DNA of 64,000 nt from Stappia sp. TSB10P1A (GTDB lineage Bacteria; Pseudomonadota; Alphaproteobacteria; Rhizobiales; Stappiaceae), in contig NZ_FYAU01000020.1 of assembly GCF_900185725.1 (NCBI RefSeq), positions 62,001 to 126,000 on the forward strand, written 5' to 3'. A program made the translations under genes and the position numbers. A model generated the notes under the pieces. That model searched no databases. It was given only the letters and a program-made list of their open reading frames with translations, and was not told the origin of the DNA. Of this stretch, positions 20,043-29,151 are shown in pieces. Positions within the stretch are counted from its first letter, which is position 1, and each line of letters begins with the position of its first letter.

Positions 20043-20896
20043 CCCGGTTCGAGGGATCCTATCTCGGCGCCAACGACCGGATCAGTCCGCTGGCGATCAT
20101 GGAATGCAAGATCTGCTGGACGCCCTACGATCCGGCGGAAGGGGACGACACGCGGCAGGTGCTGCCGGGCACCCCGTTCCAGGCGCTGCCGGAGGACTGG
20201 AAGTGTCCCGGCTGCGATGCCCCCAAGCACCAGTTCATGGTGCGGGAGGACCCCGGCTCGCCGGCCCTGCTGGCCGAGCAGGACATTGCCGGACGCACGG
20301 CGATGCTGGTCGCCGACTTCAAGGACGTCTGGCTGTCGAAGATGCGCGACGTGCCGCTGATCAATCAGGCGCTGCATGTCGAGGCGATCGGCTTTCGCCT
20401 GCATGAGGGACGGCCGCTCGGCGTGCTGATCACGCCCTGGTTCATGAACCTGGTGCTGCTGCCGGGACCGGGCGAGGACTGGAGCGAGCTGGTCCAGGGC
20501 ACGAAGGAGGTGATCGCTTTCCCCTCCGGCGACTACGAATTCCTGCATAACCGGCGCGATCTCACCGGCGGCTACAAGGCCTGTTCGCTGTTCTCGCCGA
20601 TGGGCGACTTCAACAGCCAGATGCAGGCGCAGGACGTCGCGCGGGCGGTGATGATGGCGCTGTTCGATCCGGCCAACCGGGACGAGACCAACCGCGCGGC
20701 CGATATCCGGGCGGCGCGCGAGGCCGAACTGGCGCCGCCGCCCGAGACGTCCGAGGCGGGGAGCGAGGAGGATCCCGCTGGGACGCAGGGCGTGAGGGAG
20801 ACGGCGCCGAGCCGGCGTCGGCTGATCACTGCCGGCCTTGCCGGCGAGCCCGCACCTGTTGCCGCGATGCCCGAAACGGGGGAGCGCGACGGGTGA
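20039..20896 (+). CDS. hupJ: Rubredoxin-HupJ fusion protein (HupI-HupJ)
   Basis: Two rhizobial proteins are joined in this 285-residue chain. Residues about 20-70 form a rubredoxin with CKICWTPYD and CPGCDAP (iron ligands), equivalent to HupI. Residues about 85-220 match HupJ/HybE, a chaperone linked to small-subunit assembly. The last 65 residues are acidic, low-complexity and probably disordered. An R. capsulatus HupJ of fused type is known. It overlaps both neighbours by 1-4 nt, so it is within the hup operon. Confidence 0.9.
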   Translation: MTRFEGSYLGANDRISPLAIMECKICWTPYDPAEGDDTRQVLPGTPFQALPEDWKCPGCDAPKHQFMVREDPGSPALLAEQDIAGRTAMLVADFKDVWLSKMRDVPLINQALHVEAIGFRLHEGRPLGVLITPWFMNLVLLPGPGEDWSELVQGTKEVIAFPSGDYEFLHNRRDLTGGYKACSLFSPMGDFNSQMQAQDVARAVMMALFDPANRDETNRAADIRAAREAELAPPPETSEAGSEEDPAGTQGVRETAPSRRRLITAGLAGEPAPVAAMPETGERDG

Positions 20897-21789
20897 TGAG
20901 CGGGCAGGGGCTGACCATCGTGCTGGGACGGCGGGGGGACGGGTTTGACCCCCGTCTTGCCCGCGCGCCCGCCATGCCGGTGGAGGCCCTGCTGCTCGGC
21001 CGCCCGGTGGCCGAGGCGCGCCAGCTCCTTGGCCGCCTGTTCGGCCTGTGCCGCTGTGCCCATCTGGGCGCGCTGGACCTTGCTCTCGGGCTCGGCGCGC
21101 CCGATCCGGCCGATCTTGCGGCCGAAATCCGGACCGATCACCTCGCCCAGCTCTTCGTTCATCTGCCGCCGCTGCTGGGGCTTGCACCGCAGGCGCCGCC
21201 GCGCGGCGATCTCGAAGCCGCCCTGCTCGGCGGGGCGGGAGAGCGCTTTGCCGCAGGTGACCTGGCGGGATGGCTGGCGTCGGCCGAGGGCGTGTCGCCG
21301 CTGATGCGGCGCATCGCCGACGCCTTTCCGCCGGGGGAGGCCGATCCGGGCCTGCCGCCGCTCGGCCGCGGCGCGCCGCCGCGCCCCGGCGCGGCGCTGA
21401 ATGTGCCGGCGGCGCGGGTGGCAACGCATCCGATGCTGGCCGAAGCCGCCCGGTGCCACGGTCACGGGCCTCTGTGGCAGGCGCTCGGCCTGGTGGCCGA
21501 CCTGCTGGCGCTGGCGGTGCCCGGACACCTCGCCGCCGGACTGGCCGCCCCGTCCTGCGCGCTGGTGCCGGCCGCGCGCGGCACCTATGCCTTGACGGCG
21601 ACCGCGAGCGGCGGTCTGCTGACCGGGCTCGATCGGCTGACGCCGACGGACGATCTTACCGCGCCCAGTGGGGCGATCGAGCGCGCGCTGGCGCGGCTCG
21701 CGCCATCGCACCGGTGCCTCGCGCCGCTGGTGGTCAGGCTGCTCAACCCGTGCGAGCGGTTCCAGGTGGAGGAGGCGGCCCATGCATGA
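20896..21789 (+). CDS. hupK: Hydrogenase assembly protein HupK
   Basis: A degenerate homologue of the large subunit used as an assembly scaffold. The 297 residues keep remnants of both nickel motifs: LCRCAHLGA (Cys52, Cys54) at the place of RxCGxC, and LNPCERF (Cys286) at the place of DPCxxC, so a full NiFe site cannot form. The start is the ATG overlapping the hupJ stop; a GTG three bases upstream is an alternative. It overlaps hypA by 8 nt. Confidence 0.88.
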   Translation: MSGQGLTIVLGRRGDGFDPRLARAPAMPVEALLLGRPVAEARQLLGRLFGLCRCAHLGALDLALGLGAPDPADLAAEIRTDHLAQLFVHLPPLLGLAPQAPPRGDLEAALLGGAGERFAAGDLAGWLASAEGVSPLMRRIADAFPPGEADPGLPPLGRGAPPRPGAALNVPAARVATHPMLAEAARCHGHGPLWQALGLVADLLALAVPGHLAAGLAAPSCALVPAARGTYALTATASGGLLTGLDRLTPTDDLTAPSGAIERALARLAPSHRCLAPLVVRLLNPCERFQVEEAAHA

Positions 21790-22123
21790 GATGTCGCTTT
21801 GCGAAGGCATCCGCCAGGTGATCGAAGGGCAGGCCGAGGCGCATGGCTTTTCGCGCGTTGCCGTGGTGCGGCTGGAGATCGGTCGCTTCGCCGGCGTCGA
21901 GCGGGCCGCGCTCGACTTTGCTTTCGATGTGGTGATGCGGGGCGGGGTCGCGGACGGTGCCCGGCTGGAGATCATCGACCTGCCCGGCCGGGCCACCTGC
22001 TTCGATTGCGCCGCCGAGGTCGATCTCGACGACCGGCTGGCGCCCTGTCCGCGCTGTGGCGGCGGGCGGCTGTTGCCTGTCGGCGGGGACGAAATGCGGA
22101 TCAAGGATCTGGAGGTGAACTGA
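21782..22123 (+). CDS. hypA: Nickel-delivery protein HypA
   Basis: Inserts nickel into the large subunit together with HypB. The N-terminal MHEMSL carries His2 for nickel; the structural zinc site is CFDC...CPRC (about residues 74-94). The 113-residue length is normal. It starts inside the end of hupK and its stop overlaps hypB (TGATG). Confidence 0.95.
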   Translation: MHEMSLCEGIRQVIEGQAEAHGFSRVAVVRLEIGRFAGVERAALDFAFDVVMRGGVADGARLEIIDLPGRATCFDCAAEVDLDDRLAPCPRCGGGRLLPVGGDEMRIKDLEVN

Positions 22124-23061
22124 TGTGCACGGTATGCGGCTGCGGCGACAGCGTGACGAAGGACGGCGTGCCGATCGACGATCATCACCGCCATGACCAT
22201 TCCCACGATCACGACCACGACCACGACCACGACCACGATCATGGGCATGGTCATGGTCACCACCATCACGATCACCATCACCATCCTCATGACCACCACG
22301 ACCATGATCATCACCACCATGGCGCTCACGATCATGACCACCATCACTACGGCACCGGGCCGGCGGGCGTTTCCGTGCCCGGCCTGTCGCAGGAGCGGCT
22401 GATCGCGGTGGAAACCGCGATCCTGTCGAAGAACGACAGTCATGCCGCCGGCAACCGGCGGGTGCTGAAGGCGCTCGGCGTCTACGCGGTCAACCTCGTG
22501 TCGTCGCCCGGCTCCGGCAAGACGACGCTGCTGTGCCGCACCATCCGCGACCTCGGAACGGCGCCGCTCGCCGTGATCGAGGGCGATCAGCAGACCTCGA
22601 ACGACGCCGACCGCATCCGCGAGACCGGCGCGCGGGCGATCCAGATCAACACCGGCAAGGGCTGTCATCTCGATGCCCATATGGTCGGTCACGCGATGGA
22701 CGATCTGCCGCTCGCGCCCGATAGCCTGCTGTTCATCGAGAATGTCGGCAACCTGGTCTGCCCGGCGGCCTTCGATCTCGGCGAGGATGCCAAGGTGGCG
22801 ATCCTCTCGGTGACCGAGGGCGAGGACAAGCCGCTGAAATATCCCGACATGTTCACCGCCGCCCGTCTTGCGCTGGTCAACAAGACGGATCTCGCGCCGC
22901 ATTGCGACGTCTCGCTGGAGGCCTATGAGGCGAACCTGAAACGGGTGAACCCGCTGATCGAGGTGCTGTTCGTCTCCGCCCGCACCGGCGAGGGGATGGA
23001 CGCCTGGCTCGCCTGGCTCGCCGCCCGCCGCGCCGAAAAGCGCCTGGCCAGGGCCTCGTGA
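22123..23061 (+). CDS. hypB: Nickel-binding GTPase HypB with long His-rich region
   Basis: GTPase that stores and delivers nickel with HypA. Residues 1-7 give the MCTVCGC metal site; residues 21-75 form a His/Asp-rich stretch with 34 histidines; the GTPase domain follows with P-loop PGSGKTT (129-135), then [10 protein letters not shown] and the NKTDL guanine motif. The total is 312 residues. The histidine stretch suggests nickel storage. At DNA level it is built from GACCAC-like repeats. Confidence 0.96.
   Translation: MCTVCGCGDSVTKDGVPIDDHHRHDHSHDHDHDHDHDHDHGHGHGHHHHDHHHHPHDHHDHDHHHHGAHDHDHHHYGTGPAGVSVPGLSQERLIAVETAILSKNDSHAAGNRRVLKALGVYAVNLVSSPGSGKTTLLCRTIRDLGTAPLAVIEGDQQTSNDADRIRETGARAIQINTGKGCHLDAHMVGHAMDDLPLAPDSLLFIENVGNLVCPAAFDLGEDAKVAILSVTEGEDKPLKYPDMFTAARLALVNKTDLAPHCDVSLEAYEANLKRVNPLIEVLFVSARTGEGMDAWLAWLAARRAEKRLARAS
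22183..22347 (+). repeat. Imperfect short-period repeat encoding the HypB His-rich region
   Basis: About 165 bp of alternating Asp/His codons (gac/gat and cac/cat), including four consecutive GACCAC units near 22211. It codes for residues 21-75 of HypB. Such a tract is prone to length change by slippage. Confidence 0.8.
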
Positions 23062-23074
23062 AGGACCGCGCGAG

Positions 23075-24562
23075 ATGAACGCTCCCGCATCCCGTCCAAC
23101 CCTGCTTCTCGTCGACGATGAGCCGCATTCGCTGACCGCGATGCGCATGGCGCTCGAGGACGAGTTCGACATCCTGACGGCGCCGGGCGCCGAGGAGGCG
23201 CTGCAGACGCTGGAAAAGGAGTGGGTGCACGCGATCTTCTGCGACCAGCGCATGCCCGGCCGCTCCGGCGTCGAGTTTCTGGCGGATGTGCGGGAGCGCT
23301 GGCCGGAGACGGTGCGCGTCATCATCACCGGCTATACCGATCCCGGCGCGATGATGGCGGCGATCAACGACGCCGGCATCCACCAGTTCCTGACCAAGCC
23401 CTGGCATCCCGACCACCTGATGGTCGCCGCGCGCAACGCGGTGCGCCTGTTCCAGCTTGCCCGCGAGAACGAGCGGCTGGTGCTGGAAATGCGCTACCTC
23501 ACCAACACCGCGAAGGAGCGGCTGGAGCGCCGCCGCAAGGCGCTGCGGGAGGGTGCGGGCTTCGAGACCATAAGCTGCGCCCCGGCCTCGCCGATGAACC
23601 AGGTGATCGATCACGCGCGGCGCTATGCCAGCTTCGACCTGCCGGTGCTGCTGACCGGCGAAGCCGGCACCGGCAAGAGCCGGATCGCCCGGGCGATGCA
23701 TCTGGGCTCGCTGCGCTCGGACAAGCCGTTCTACACGTTCGACCTGACCGGCGTGCCGTCGGACCTCGCGGCCCTGCACCTGTTCGGCGCCAAGCGCGGC
23801 GCGCTGCCGGGCGGCGCCTATCGCGTCGGGCTGATGCAGCGGGCCGATCGCGGCACGCTCTATCTGAGCGGGCTCGAGACGGCCTCGCCCGAGATCCAAC
23901 TGGCGCTGATGCGTGTCGTCGGCGAAGGCACGTTCACGCCGCTCGGCGGGCAGGAACTCATCGACACCAATGTCCGCCTGATTTCGGGGGCGACCAACGA
24001 ACTGGCGGCACGGGTGGCGGAAGGCCAGTTCCTGCCGGGCCTTTATCATGCGCTTGCCGTCGGACGCATCGTCGTTCCGCCGCTGCGCCAGCGCCGCTGC
24101 GACATCGCCATCCTGGCGCAGCAGATCGCCGCCGATCTCTCCATCGCCCATGGCAAGCCGGTGCGCGGCTTCACCGATGCGGCGCTGGAGTTCCTGGAGA
24201 CCTATGACTGGCCCGGCAATCTGCGCGAACTGACCGGCGAGGTCACCCGCATGCTGGTGTTTGCCCAGGACGACGTGCTGGGGGCGGAGCTGATTTCCCG
24301 GCACATCCTGCAGGCAATGCCCGGCGCGCTCCAGGCCGAGCGCGACGCGGCGCTCGACATGGTCCTGACCGGCGACACGACGCTGAAGGAACGGGTGGAG
24401 GAGGTGGAGACGCGCATCCTGCGCGAGACCCTCACCCGCCATCGCTGGAACAAGAGCCGGGCGGCGGCGGAACTCGGCCTCAGCCGGGTCGGCCTCAGGG
24501 CCAAGCTCGACCGCTACGGCATCGTCGACCCGAGCGGGCGCGGCGAAGAAGAGGAGGACTAG
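23075..24562 (+). CDS. hupR: NtrC-type response regulator HupR with degenerate sigma-54 motifs
   Basis: Regulator of hupSL and partner of HupT. Receiver domain: Asp14-Asp15, phospho-acceptor Asp57 and Lys108. AAA domain: intact Walker A GEAGTGKS (195-202), but the sigma-54 loop GAFTGA is replaced by GALPGG (242-247) and Walker B, normally GTLFLDEI, reads GTLYLSGL (260-267), losing both acidic residues. The C-terminal helix-turn-helix is present ([21 protein letters not shown]). As for R. capsulatus HupR, it should act without sigma-54, probably active when unphosphorylated. Confidence 0.94.
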   Translation: MNAPASRPTLLLVDDEPHSLTAMRMALEDEFDILTAPGAEEALQTLEKEWVHAIFCDQRMPGRSGVEFLADVRERWPETVRVIITGYTDPGAMMAAINDAGIHQFLTKPWHPDHLMVAARNAVRLFQLARENERLVLEMRYLTNTAKERLERRRKALREGAGFETISCAPASPMNQVIDHARRYASFDLPVLLTGEAGTGKSRIARAMHLGSLRSDKPFYTFDLTGVPSDLAALHLFGAKRGALPGGAYRVGLMQRADRGTLYLSGLETASPEIQLALMRVVGEGTFTPLGGQELIDTNVRLISGATNELAARVAEGQFLPGLYHALAVGRIVVPPLRQRRCDIAILAQQIAADLSIAHGKPVRGFTDAALEFLETYDWPGNLRELTGEVTRMLVFAQDDVLGAELISRHILQAMPGALQAERDAALDMVLTGDTTLKERVEEVETRILRETLTRHRWNKSRAAAELGLSRVGLRAKLDRYGIVDPSGRGEEEED

Positions 24563-24565
24563 ACC

Positions 24566-24856
24566 ATGTGTCTCGGCATTCCCGGACAGATCGTCGCGAT
24601 CACCGATCCCGCCAGGCTGATGGCGCTTGCCGAAGTGTCCGGTGTCCGGCGCGAGGTCAATGTCGCCTGCGTCATGGGCACCTCGCTCGACAGCCTGGTG
24701 GGCAAGTGGGTGCTCATCCATGTCGGCTTCGCCATGGCCTTGATCGACGAGGACGAGGCAGCCCGGACGCTTGCGGCCCTGCGCGACCTCGGCGAGGTGC
24801 AGGAAGCCCTCGATGCGATGGCGGAGGGCCAGCGCGCCCTGGAGGAACGGACATGA
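24566..24856 (+). CDS. hypC: Hydrogenase maturation chaperone HypC
   Basis: Carries the Fe(CN)2CO unit from HypD to the large subunit. The N-terminal MCLGIPGQ with Cys2 is diagnostic; it is 96 residues long. It starts 3 nt after hupR and overlaps hypD by 4 nt. Confidence 0.96.
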   Translation: MCLGIPGQIVAITDPARLMALAEVSGVRREVNVACVMGTSLDSLVGKWVLIHVGFAMALIDEDEAARTLAALRDLGEVQEALDAMAEGQRALEERT

Positions 24857-25989
24857 AGTTTGCCTCGGAGTTTCGCGATCCCCTGGCGGCGCGGGCCGTG
24901 CTCGCCGAGATCGCCCGGCTTGTCGAGCGGATCGGCGCCACGCGGGAGAACCCCCTGCACATCATGGAGATCTGCGGCGGCCACACCCATGCGATCTTCC
25001 GCTACGGCCTCGACAAGCTGGTGCATGAGGGGGTCGAGTTCATCCATGGTCCCGGCTGTCCGGTCTGCGTGCTGCCGATGACCCGTGTCGATGAATGTAT
25101 CGAGATCGCCGAGCGGCCGAATGTGATCTTCACCACCTTCGGCGATGCGATGCGGGTGCCGGGTTCCCGTGGCAGCCTGTTGCAGGCCAAGGCGCGCGGC
25201 GCCGATATCCGCATGGTCTATTCGCCGCTCGACGCCCTTGAGCTTGCCCGCCGCAATCCGGACCGGGAGGTCGTCTTCTTCGGCCTCGGCTTCGAGACGA
25301 CCACCCCCTCGACGGCGCTGGCGCTGCAGCAGGCGGCGCGGGAGCGGCTGGAGAACTTCTCGGTCTTCTGCAATCACATCACCGTGCCGGAGCCCATTCG
25401 CGCCCTGCTGCAGGATCCGGACATGCGGCTCGACGGCTTTGTCGGTCCCGGCCATGTCAGCATGGTGATCGGCCTGGAGCCCTATGCGTTCATCGCACAG
25501 GAGTTCGGCAAGCCGATCGTCGTCGCCGGCTTCGAGCCGCTCGACCTGCTGCAGTCCGTGCTGATGGTGCTGAGGCAGATCGCCGAGGGGCGGGCCGAGG
25601 TGGAGAACCAGTATGCCCGCGTCGTCCCGCGCGAGGGCAATCCCGCCAGCCTCGCCGCCATCGCCGATGTCTACGAGCGGCGACCGAGTTTCGAGTGGCG
25701 CGGCCTCGGTGAGATCGAGTCCTCGGGCCTGCGCATCCGCCCGGCCTATGCGGCCTATGATGCGGAGGCGAAGTTCGGCGTCGGATACGGCGCAGCGAGC
25801 CGCCGCATCGCCGAGCCGGAAGGCTGCGCCTGCGGTGCGGTCATGACCGGCCGGATCAAGCCGACGGCCTGCCCCAATTACGGCACCCAGTGCACGCCGG
25901 AGACGCCGCTCGGCGCCCTGATGGTCAGCTCGGAAGGCGCCTGTGCCGCCTATTGGCAGTATGGCGGGGCGCGGGCGCTGGCCTCCTGA
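24853..25989 (+). CDS. hypD: Hydrogenase maturation protein HypD
   Basis: Fe-S scaffold on which the Fe(CN)2CO group is assembled with HypC and HypE. It is 378 residues long. Conserved segments are MEICGGHTHAIFRYG, HGPGCPVCVLP, FFGLGFETTTPSTA, GPGHVSMVIG and the C-terminal cysteine-rich part (CACG, CPNYGTQC) that holds a [4Fe-4S] cluster. The start overlaps the hypC stop. Confidence 0.96.
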   Translation: MKFASEFRDPLAARAVLAEIARLVERIGATRENPLHIMEICGGHTHAIFRYGLDKLVHEGVEFIHGPGCPVCVLPMTRVDECIEIAERPNVIFTTFGDAMRVPGSRGSLLQAKARGADIRMVYSPLDALELARRNPDREVVFFGLGFETTTPSTALALQQAARERLENFSVFCNHITVPEPIRALLQDPDMRLDGFVGPGHVSMVIGLEPYAFIAQEFGKPIVVAGFEPLDLLQSVLMVLRQIAEGRAEVENQYARVVPREGNPASLAAIADVYERRPSFEWRGLGEIESSGLRIRPAYAAYDAEAKFGVGYGAASRRIAEPEGCACGAVMTGRIKPTACPNYGTQCTPETPLGALMVSSEGACAAYWQYGGARALAS

Positions 25990-26036
25990 GGCGGGCGGCG
26001 TACAGATGAGACAGTGACCGGAAGGCGGGAGCAGGA

Positions 26037-27059
26037 ATGGCGCTTCGCGATACGCATGTGACGCTGGCCCATGGCGGCGGTGGCCGGGCCATGCGCGACC
26101 TGATCGAGGACGTGTTCACCGGCGTGTTCGACCCGCCGGGGATGGAGGACCAGGCCCGCCTGACCCATGCGGCCCTGGCCGAGCCGGGCGCCCGCCTCGC
26201 CTTCACGACGGACAGTTTTGTCGTCACGCCGCTGGAATTTCCCGGCGGCAATATCGGTCATCTGGCGGTCTGCGGCACGGTCAACGATCTTGCCGTCGGC
26301 GGTGCGCGGCCGCTCTGGCTTTCGGCGGCCTTCGTCATCGAGGAGGGAACGGACGTGGCCTTGCTGCGCCGCATCGTCGCCGCGATGGCCGAGGAGGCGG
26401 ACAAGGCCGGCGTGCGCATCGTCACCGGCGACACCAAGGTCGTGGGGCGCGGCGCGGCCGACGGGGTCTTCGTCACCACGGCCGGGGTCGGGGTCATCCC
26501 GCCGGGGCGGGAGCTTGCCGCAAGTCTCCTGCAGCCCGGCGATGTCGCCATCGTCAACGGCGTCCTCGGCGACCATGGTGCGGCAATCCTGGCGGCGCGC
26601 GGCGACCTTGCCCTGTCGACCGACATCCTCTCCGACTGTGCCGGCCTCGGCCATCTCATGGAGGCGGTGATCGCCGCCGCGCCGGCAACGCGCGCGGCGC
26701 GGGACTGCACCCGTGGCGGCCTTGCCTCCGCGCTCAACGAGATGGCGGCGGCGGCCGGCGTCGGCATCGTCATCGAGGAGACGGCCCTGCCGCTGCGCGC
26801 GGAAGTGCGCGGCATGTGCGAGATCCTCGGGCTCGACCCGCTCTATCTCGCCAATGAGGGAACGCTTGTCCTGTTCGTTCCGCAGGAGGAGGCCGCCGCC
26901 GCCCTTGCGGCCATGCGCGCACGGCCGGAAGGTCGCGGCGCGGTCGCCATCGGCCGGGCGAGCGCCGCGCACCCGGGGCAGGTGCGCATGACCACGCCCT
27001 TTGGCGGGATGCGCATCGTCGACATGCTGGTCGGCGAGCAACTGCCGCGCATCTGCTAG
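26037..27059 (+). CDS. hypE: Carbamoyl dehydratase HypE
   Basis: Dehydrates the thiocarboxamide on its C-terminal cysteine to thiocyanate, the source of the CN ligands. The 340 residues end in PRIC, the invariant C-terminus. An AIRS/PurM-type fold is indicated by HGGGGRAMRDLI and GTVNDLAVGGA. It is the last gene of the hydrogenase island; its TAG stop lies inside a palindromic repeat element. Confidence 0.97.
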   Translation: MALRDTHVTLAHGGGGRAMRDLIEDVFTGVFDPPGMEDQARLTHAALAEPGARLAFTTDSFVVTPLEFPGGNIGHLAVCGTVNDLAVGGARPLWLSAAFVIEEGTDVALLRRIVAAMAEEADKAGVRIVTGDTKVVGRGAADGVFVTTAGVGVIPPGRELAASLLQPGDVAIVNGVLGDHGAAILAARGDLALSTDILSDCAGLGHLMEAVIAAAPATRAARDCTRGGLASALNEMAAAAGVGIVIEETALPLRAEVRGMCEILGLDPLYLANEGTLVLFVPQEEAAAALAAMRARPEGRGAVAIGRASAAHPGQVRMTTPFGGMRIVDMLVGEQLPRIC

Positions 27060-27111
27060 AGCGCTTTCCGATCAGGTGAAATCACCTGATCGACAAGAAT
27101 ATGCTCTAGCA
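27054..27111. repeat. Palindromic interspersed element, possible terminator after hypE
   Basis: A 58-bp nested palindrome. The outer arms TGCTAGAGC/GCTCTAGCA (9 bp, 27054-27062 and 27103-27111) enclose perfect inner arms GATCAGGTGA/TCACCTGATC (27070-27079 and 27082-27091) separated by AA. It contains the hypE stop codon. The form resembles dispersed palindromic repeats of alphaproteobacterial genomes, and it could end hyp transcription. A 16-nt partial match sits at another stop codon (34862-34879). Confidence 0.7.
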
Positions 27112-27167
27112 ACCGGATTGCTGAAAGCCCTGGCGCCGGGCAGAGCAGATCGCGCGCGGGCGCCGGC

Positions 27168-27791
27168 TCAGGCCTGAATGCTGTCGACGATCAGCCAGAG
27201 GCCCGACAGTCCATAGACGGCGGTGAGCAGATAGCGGAACCCGGCCGAGTTGGCGACCTCCTCCCGCTGCAGGATGCGCGAGGAGAACAGCAGCACATAG
27301 GCCGAGAAGATACAGATCCCCAGAACCAGGCAGCCGAGGACGATCACCAGCGGCGCATGCCAGGGCGAACCCTGCCGCACGCCGACGGCGATGATCAGGA
27401 TCCAGCCGACAATGGCCTTGGGGTTGAGGATCTGGATCAGAAAGCCGCGGCGGAAGTGTCCGGCAAGGCTCGTGCGCCCCATGTCCCGTCCGCGCGACGG
27501 CGTCCAGTTGCGAAGCGTCTTCCAGGCCAGCCAGACCAGATAGACCCCGCCGACGATCCCGACCGCCATCATCGCGGCCGGGAGGGTGACCAGCACCGAG
27601 GACAGGCCGATGGCGGCGAGCAGCGCCCAGGTCTGGCCTGCGGCCATGACGCCGGCCATCACCGCGAAGCCGGACGGGCGGCCTTGGCTGATCGCGGCCG
27701 AGGCGATGGTCATGTTGCCGAGGCCGGGGCTCGCGGCCCCGACGATATAGATCGCAAACGCCGAGATCATGTTGGCTTCATTGGGTGTCAT
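27168..27791 (-). CDS. LysE/RhtB-family amino-acid exporter
   Basis: Inner-membrane exporter of the LysE superfamily, 207 residues, with about six hydrophobic helices. Family features are the N-terminal YIVGAASPGLGNMTIASAAISQGRP and the central LIQILNPKAIVGWI. The usual PGP near the N-terminus is PGL here. The substrate cannot be told. It is transcribed away from the lipopeptide-type cluster and need not belong to it. Confidence 0.85.
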   Translation of the reverse strand: MTPNEANMISAFAIYIVGAASPGLGNMTIASAAISQGRPSGFAVMAGVMAAGQTWALLAAIGLSSVLVTLPAAMMAVGIVGGVYLVWLAWKTLRNWTPSRGRDMGRTSLAGHFRRGFLIQILNPKAIVGWILIIAVGVRQGSPWHAPLVIVLGCLVLGICIFSAYVLLFSSRILQREEVANSAGFRYLLTAVYGLSGLWLIVDSIQA

Positions 27792-28141
27792 GATCGATGG
27801 GGTCTCTGGATCCGGCCGGAAGACAGCGAAGGCGCGAGCGCCCCATTACAGTGTCGCGGTCGGATTTTGCAAGCGTGGATTGTGCAGGACGCCATCAGGC
27901 CCCGACAAAATTACGCAGTTGCCGCTCTGGATATATCCTGAAAACGCCCTTCATATTCAAAGTGACTCACAAGATACTTTTAAAGTATTTCGTCAAGAAT
28001 ATTGATAATGCTAATTTATAACAAGTGATAGATCGATGTTTCCGCCAAATTATTTGATATTGGCGACGACTATACTTGGATTTTACCGATCATCCGACGG
28101 TCCGTTCCGGCGAAGCGCGGCCTGCGATTGGAGGAAGAGCC
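27792..28141. promoter_or_regulatory. Divergent control region with two inverted repeats upstream of the desaturase
   Basis: This 350-bp gene-free region is AT-rich from about 27880 to 28080, in sharp contrast to its flanks. It holds two perfect inverted repeats: ATACTTT-T-AAAGTAT (27974-27988) and CGCCAA-N11-TTGGCG (28043-28065). A TATACT box at 28071-28076 lies just after the second, which would place that repeat over the -35 region. I read these as candidate operators for the biosynthetic operon starting at 28142; no known factor could be assigned. Confidence 0.5.
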
Positions 28142-29119
28142 ATGTTGAACAAAGGCGAACAGATCGCTCAGGAGATGTTCCTGGAGGCGCAACTGCCCGG
28201 GCAGCCGCGCCAGAAGGTCATCGACAGTCCGCATCTGCACAAGATGCAAAGGATGCACTTCTTCCTGTTTGACGTGTTGCCGATCTTCGGAACCGTCTGC
28301 GCGATCGTGCTGCTGTTCTTCCATCCGATCTCGGTGCTGGATCTGACGCTGTTCGCCGTTTTCTGGGCGCTGAGCGGGCTCGGCATCTCGATCGGCTATC
28401 ACCGTCTCTTCACCCATCGCAGCTTCAAGGCCTCGGCGCCGGTTCGCGCGGCTCTCGGCATCTTCGGGTCGATGGCCGGGCAGGGTGGGGTGATCTCCTG
28501 GACGGCGATGCACCGCAGGCACCATGAACTGGGCGACCAGGAAGGCGACCTGCACTCGCCGAACCTGCATGGCAGCGGTCTGAAGGGGAAGCTGAAGGGC
28601 TTCATCCATGCGCATTTCACCTGGATGGTGGCGCATCCCTATCCCAATGTCGTCCACTACGCGCCGGACCTGCTCAAGGACCGCGTGATCATCTGGGTGA
28701 ACCGGCACTACTACACCTGGATCGTGCTCGGCCTGCTGATCCCGACCGCCATCGGCGGGCTCGTCACCCAGAGCTGGATGGGCGCGCTGACGGGCTTCCT
28801 GTGGGGCGGCATGGTGCGCATGTTCGTGGTCGAGCAGGGCATCTTCGCGCTCAACTCGCTCTGCCACCTGATCGGCCGGCGCCGCTTCGCCACCGACGAC
28901 CAGAGCACCAATATCGGCTGGCTCGCCCCCTTCATCTTCGGCGAGTCCTGGCATCACAACCACCACGCCTTTCCCGCCTCGGCGTCCTTCGGGCTCGCCT
29001 GGTACCGCATCGATCCCGGCTACTGGGTCATCTGCTTGCTCGCTCTCCTCGGTCAGGCCTGGGACATCAAGGTCCCGTCGAAGGAGCAGATCAAGCGCCG
29101 GGAAATCCGCAGCGCCTGA
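28142..29119 (+). CDS. Membrane fatty-acid (acyl-ACP/acyl-CoA) desaturase
   Basis: Di-iron membrane desaturase of the delta-9/acyl-lipid type, 325 residues. The three histidine boxes are HRLFTH (87-92), HRRHH (124-128) and HHNHH (271-275), plus several membrane helices. The ATG at 28142 has GGAGGAAGAG upstream; longer in-frame starts lack a site. It is the first gene of the cluster and is followed 32 bp later by a stand-alone ACP. Together with the downstream FAAL this resembles the JamABC-type set, in which a desaturase acts on ACP-bound acyl chains. Its regioselectivity is unknown. Confidence 0.9.
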   Translation: MLNKGEQIAQEMFLEAQLPGQPRQKVIDSPHLHKMQRMHFFLFDVLPIFGTVCAIVLLFFHPISVLDLTLFAVFWALSGLGISIGYHRLFTHRSFKASAPVRAALGIFGSMAGQGGVISWTAMHRRHHELGDQEGDLHSPNLHGSGLKGKLKGFIHAHFTWMVAHPYPNVVHYAPDLLKDRVIIWVNRHYYTWIVLGLLIPTAIGGLVTQSWMGALTGFLWGGMVRMFVVEQGIFALNSLCHLIGRRRFATDDQSTNIGWLAPFIFGESWHHNHHAFPASASFGLAWYRIDPGYWVICLLALLGQAWDIKVPSKEQIKRREIRSA

Positions 29120-29151
29120 CCCCGCGCACCGAAGAAAGAGGAGGAGTTTCC

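Noticed and set aside
22183-22347. CRISPR-like or tandem-repeat array.
   Set aside because: The repeat is coding His/Asp codons within HypB, with no spacers.
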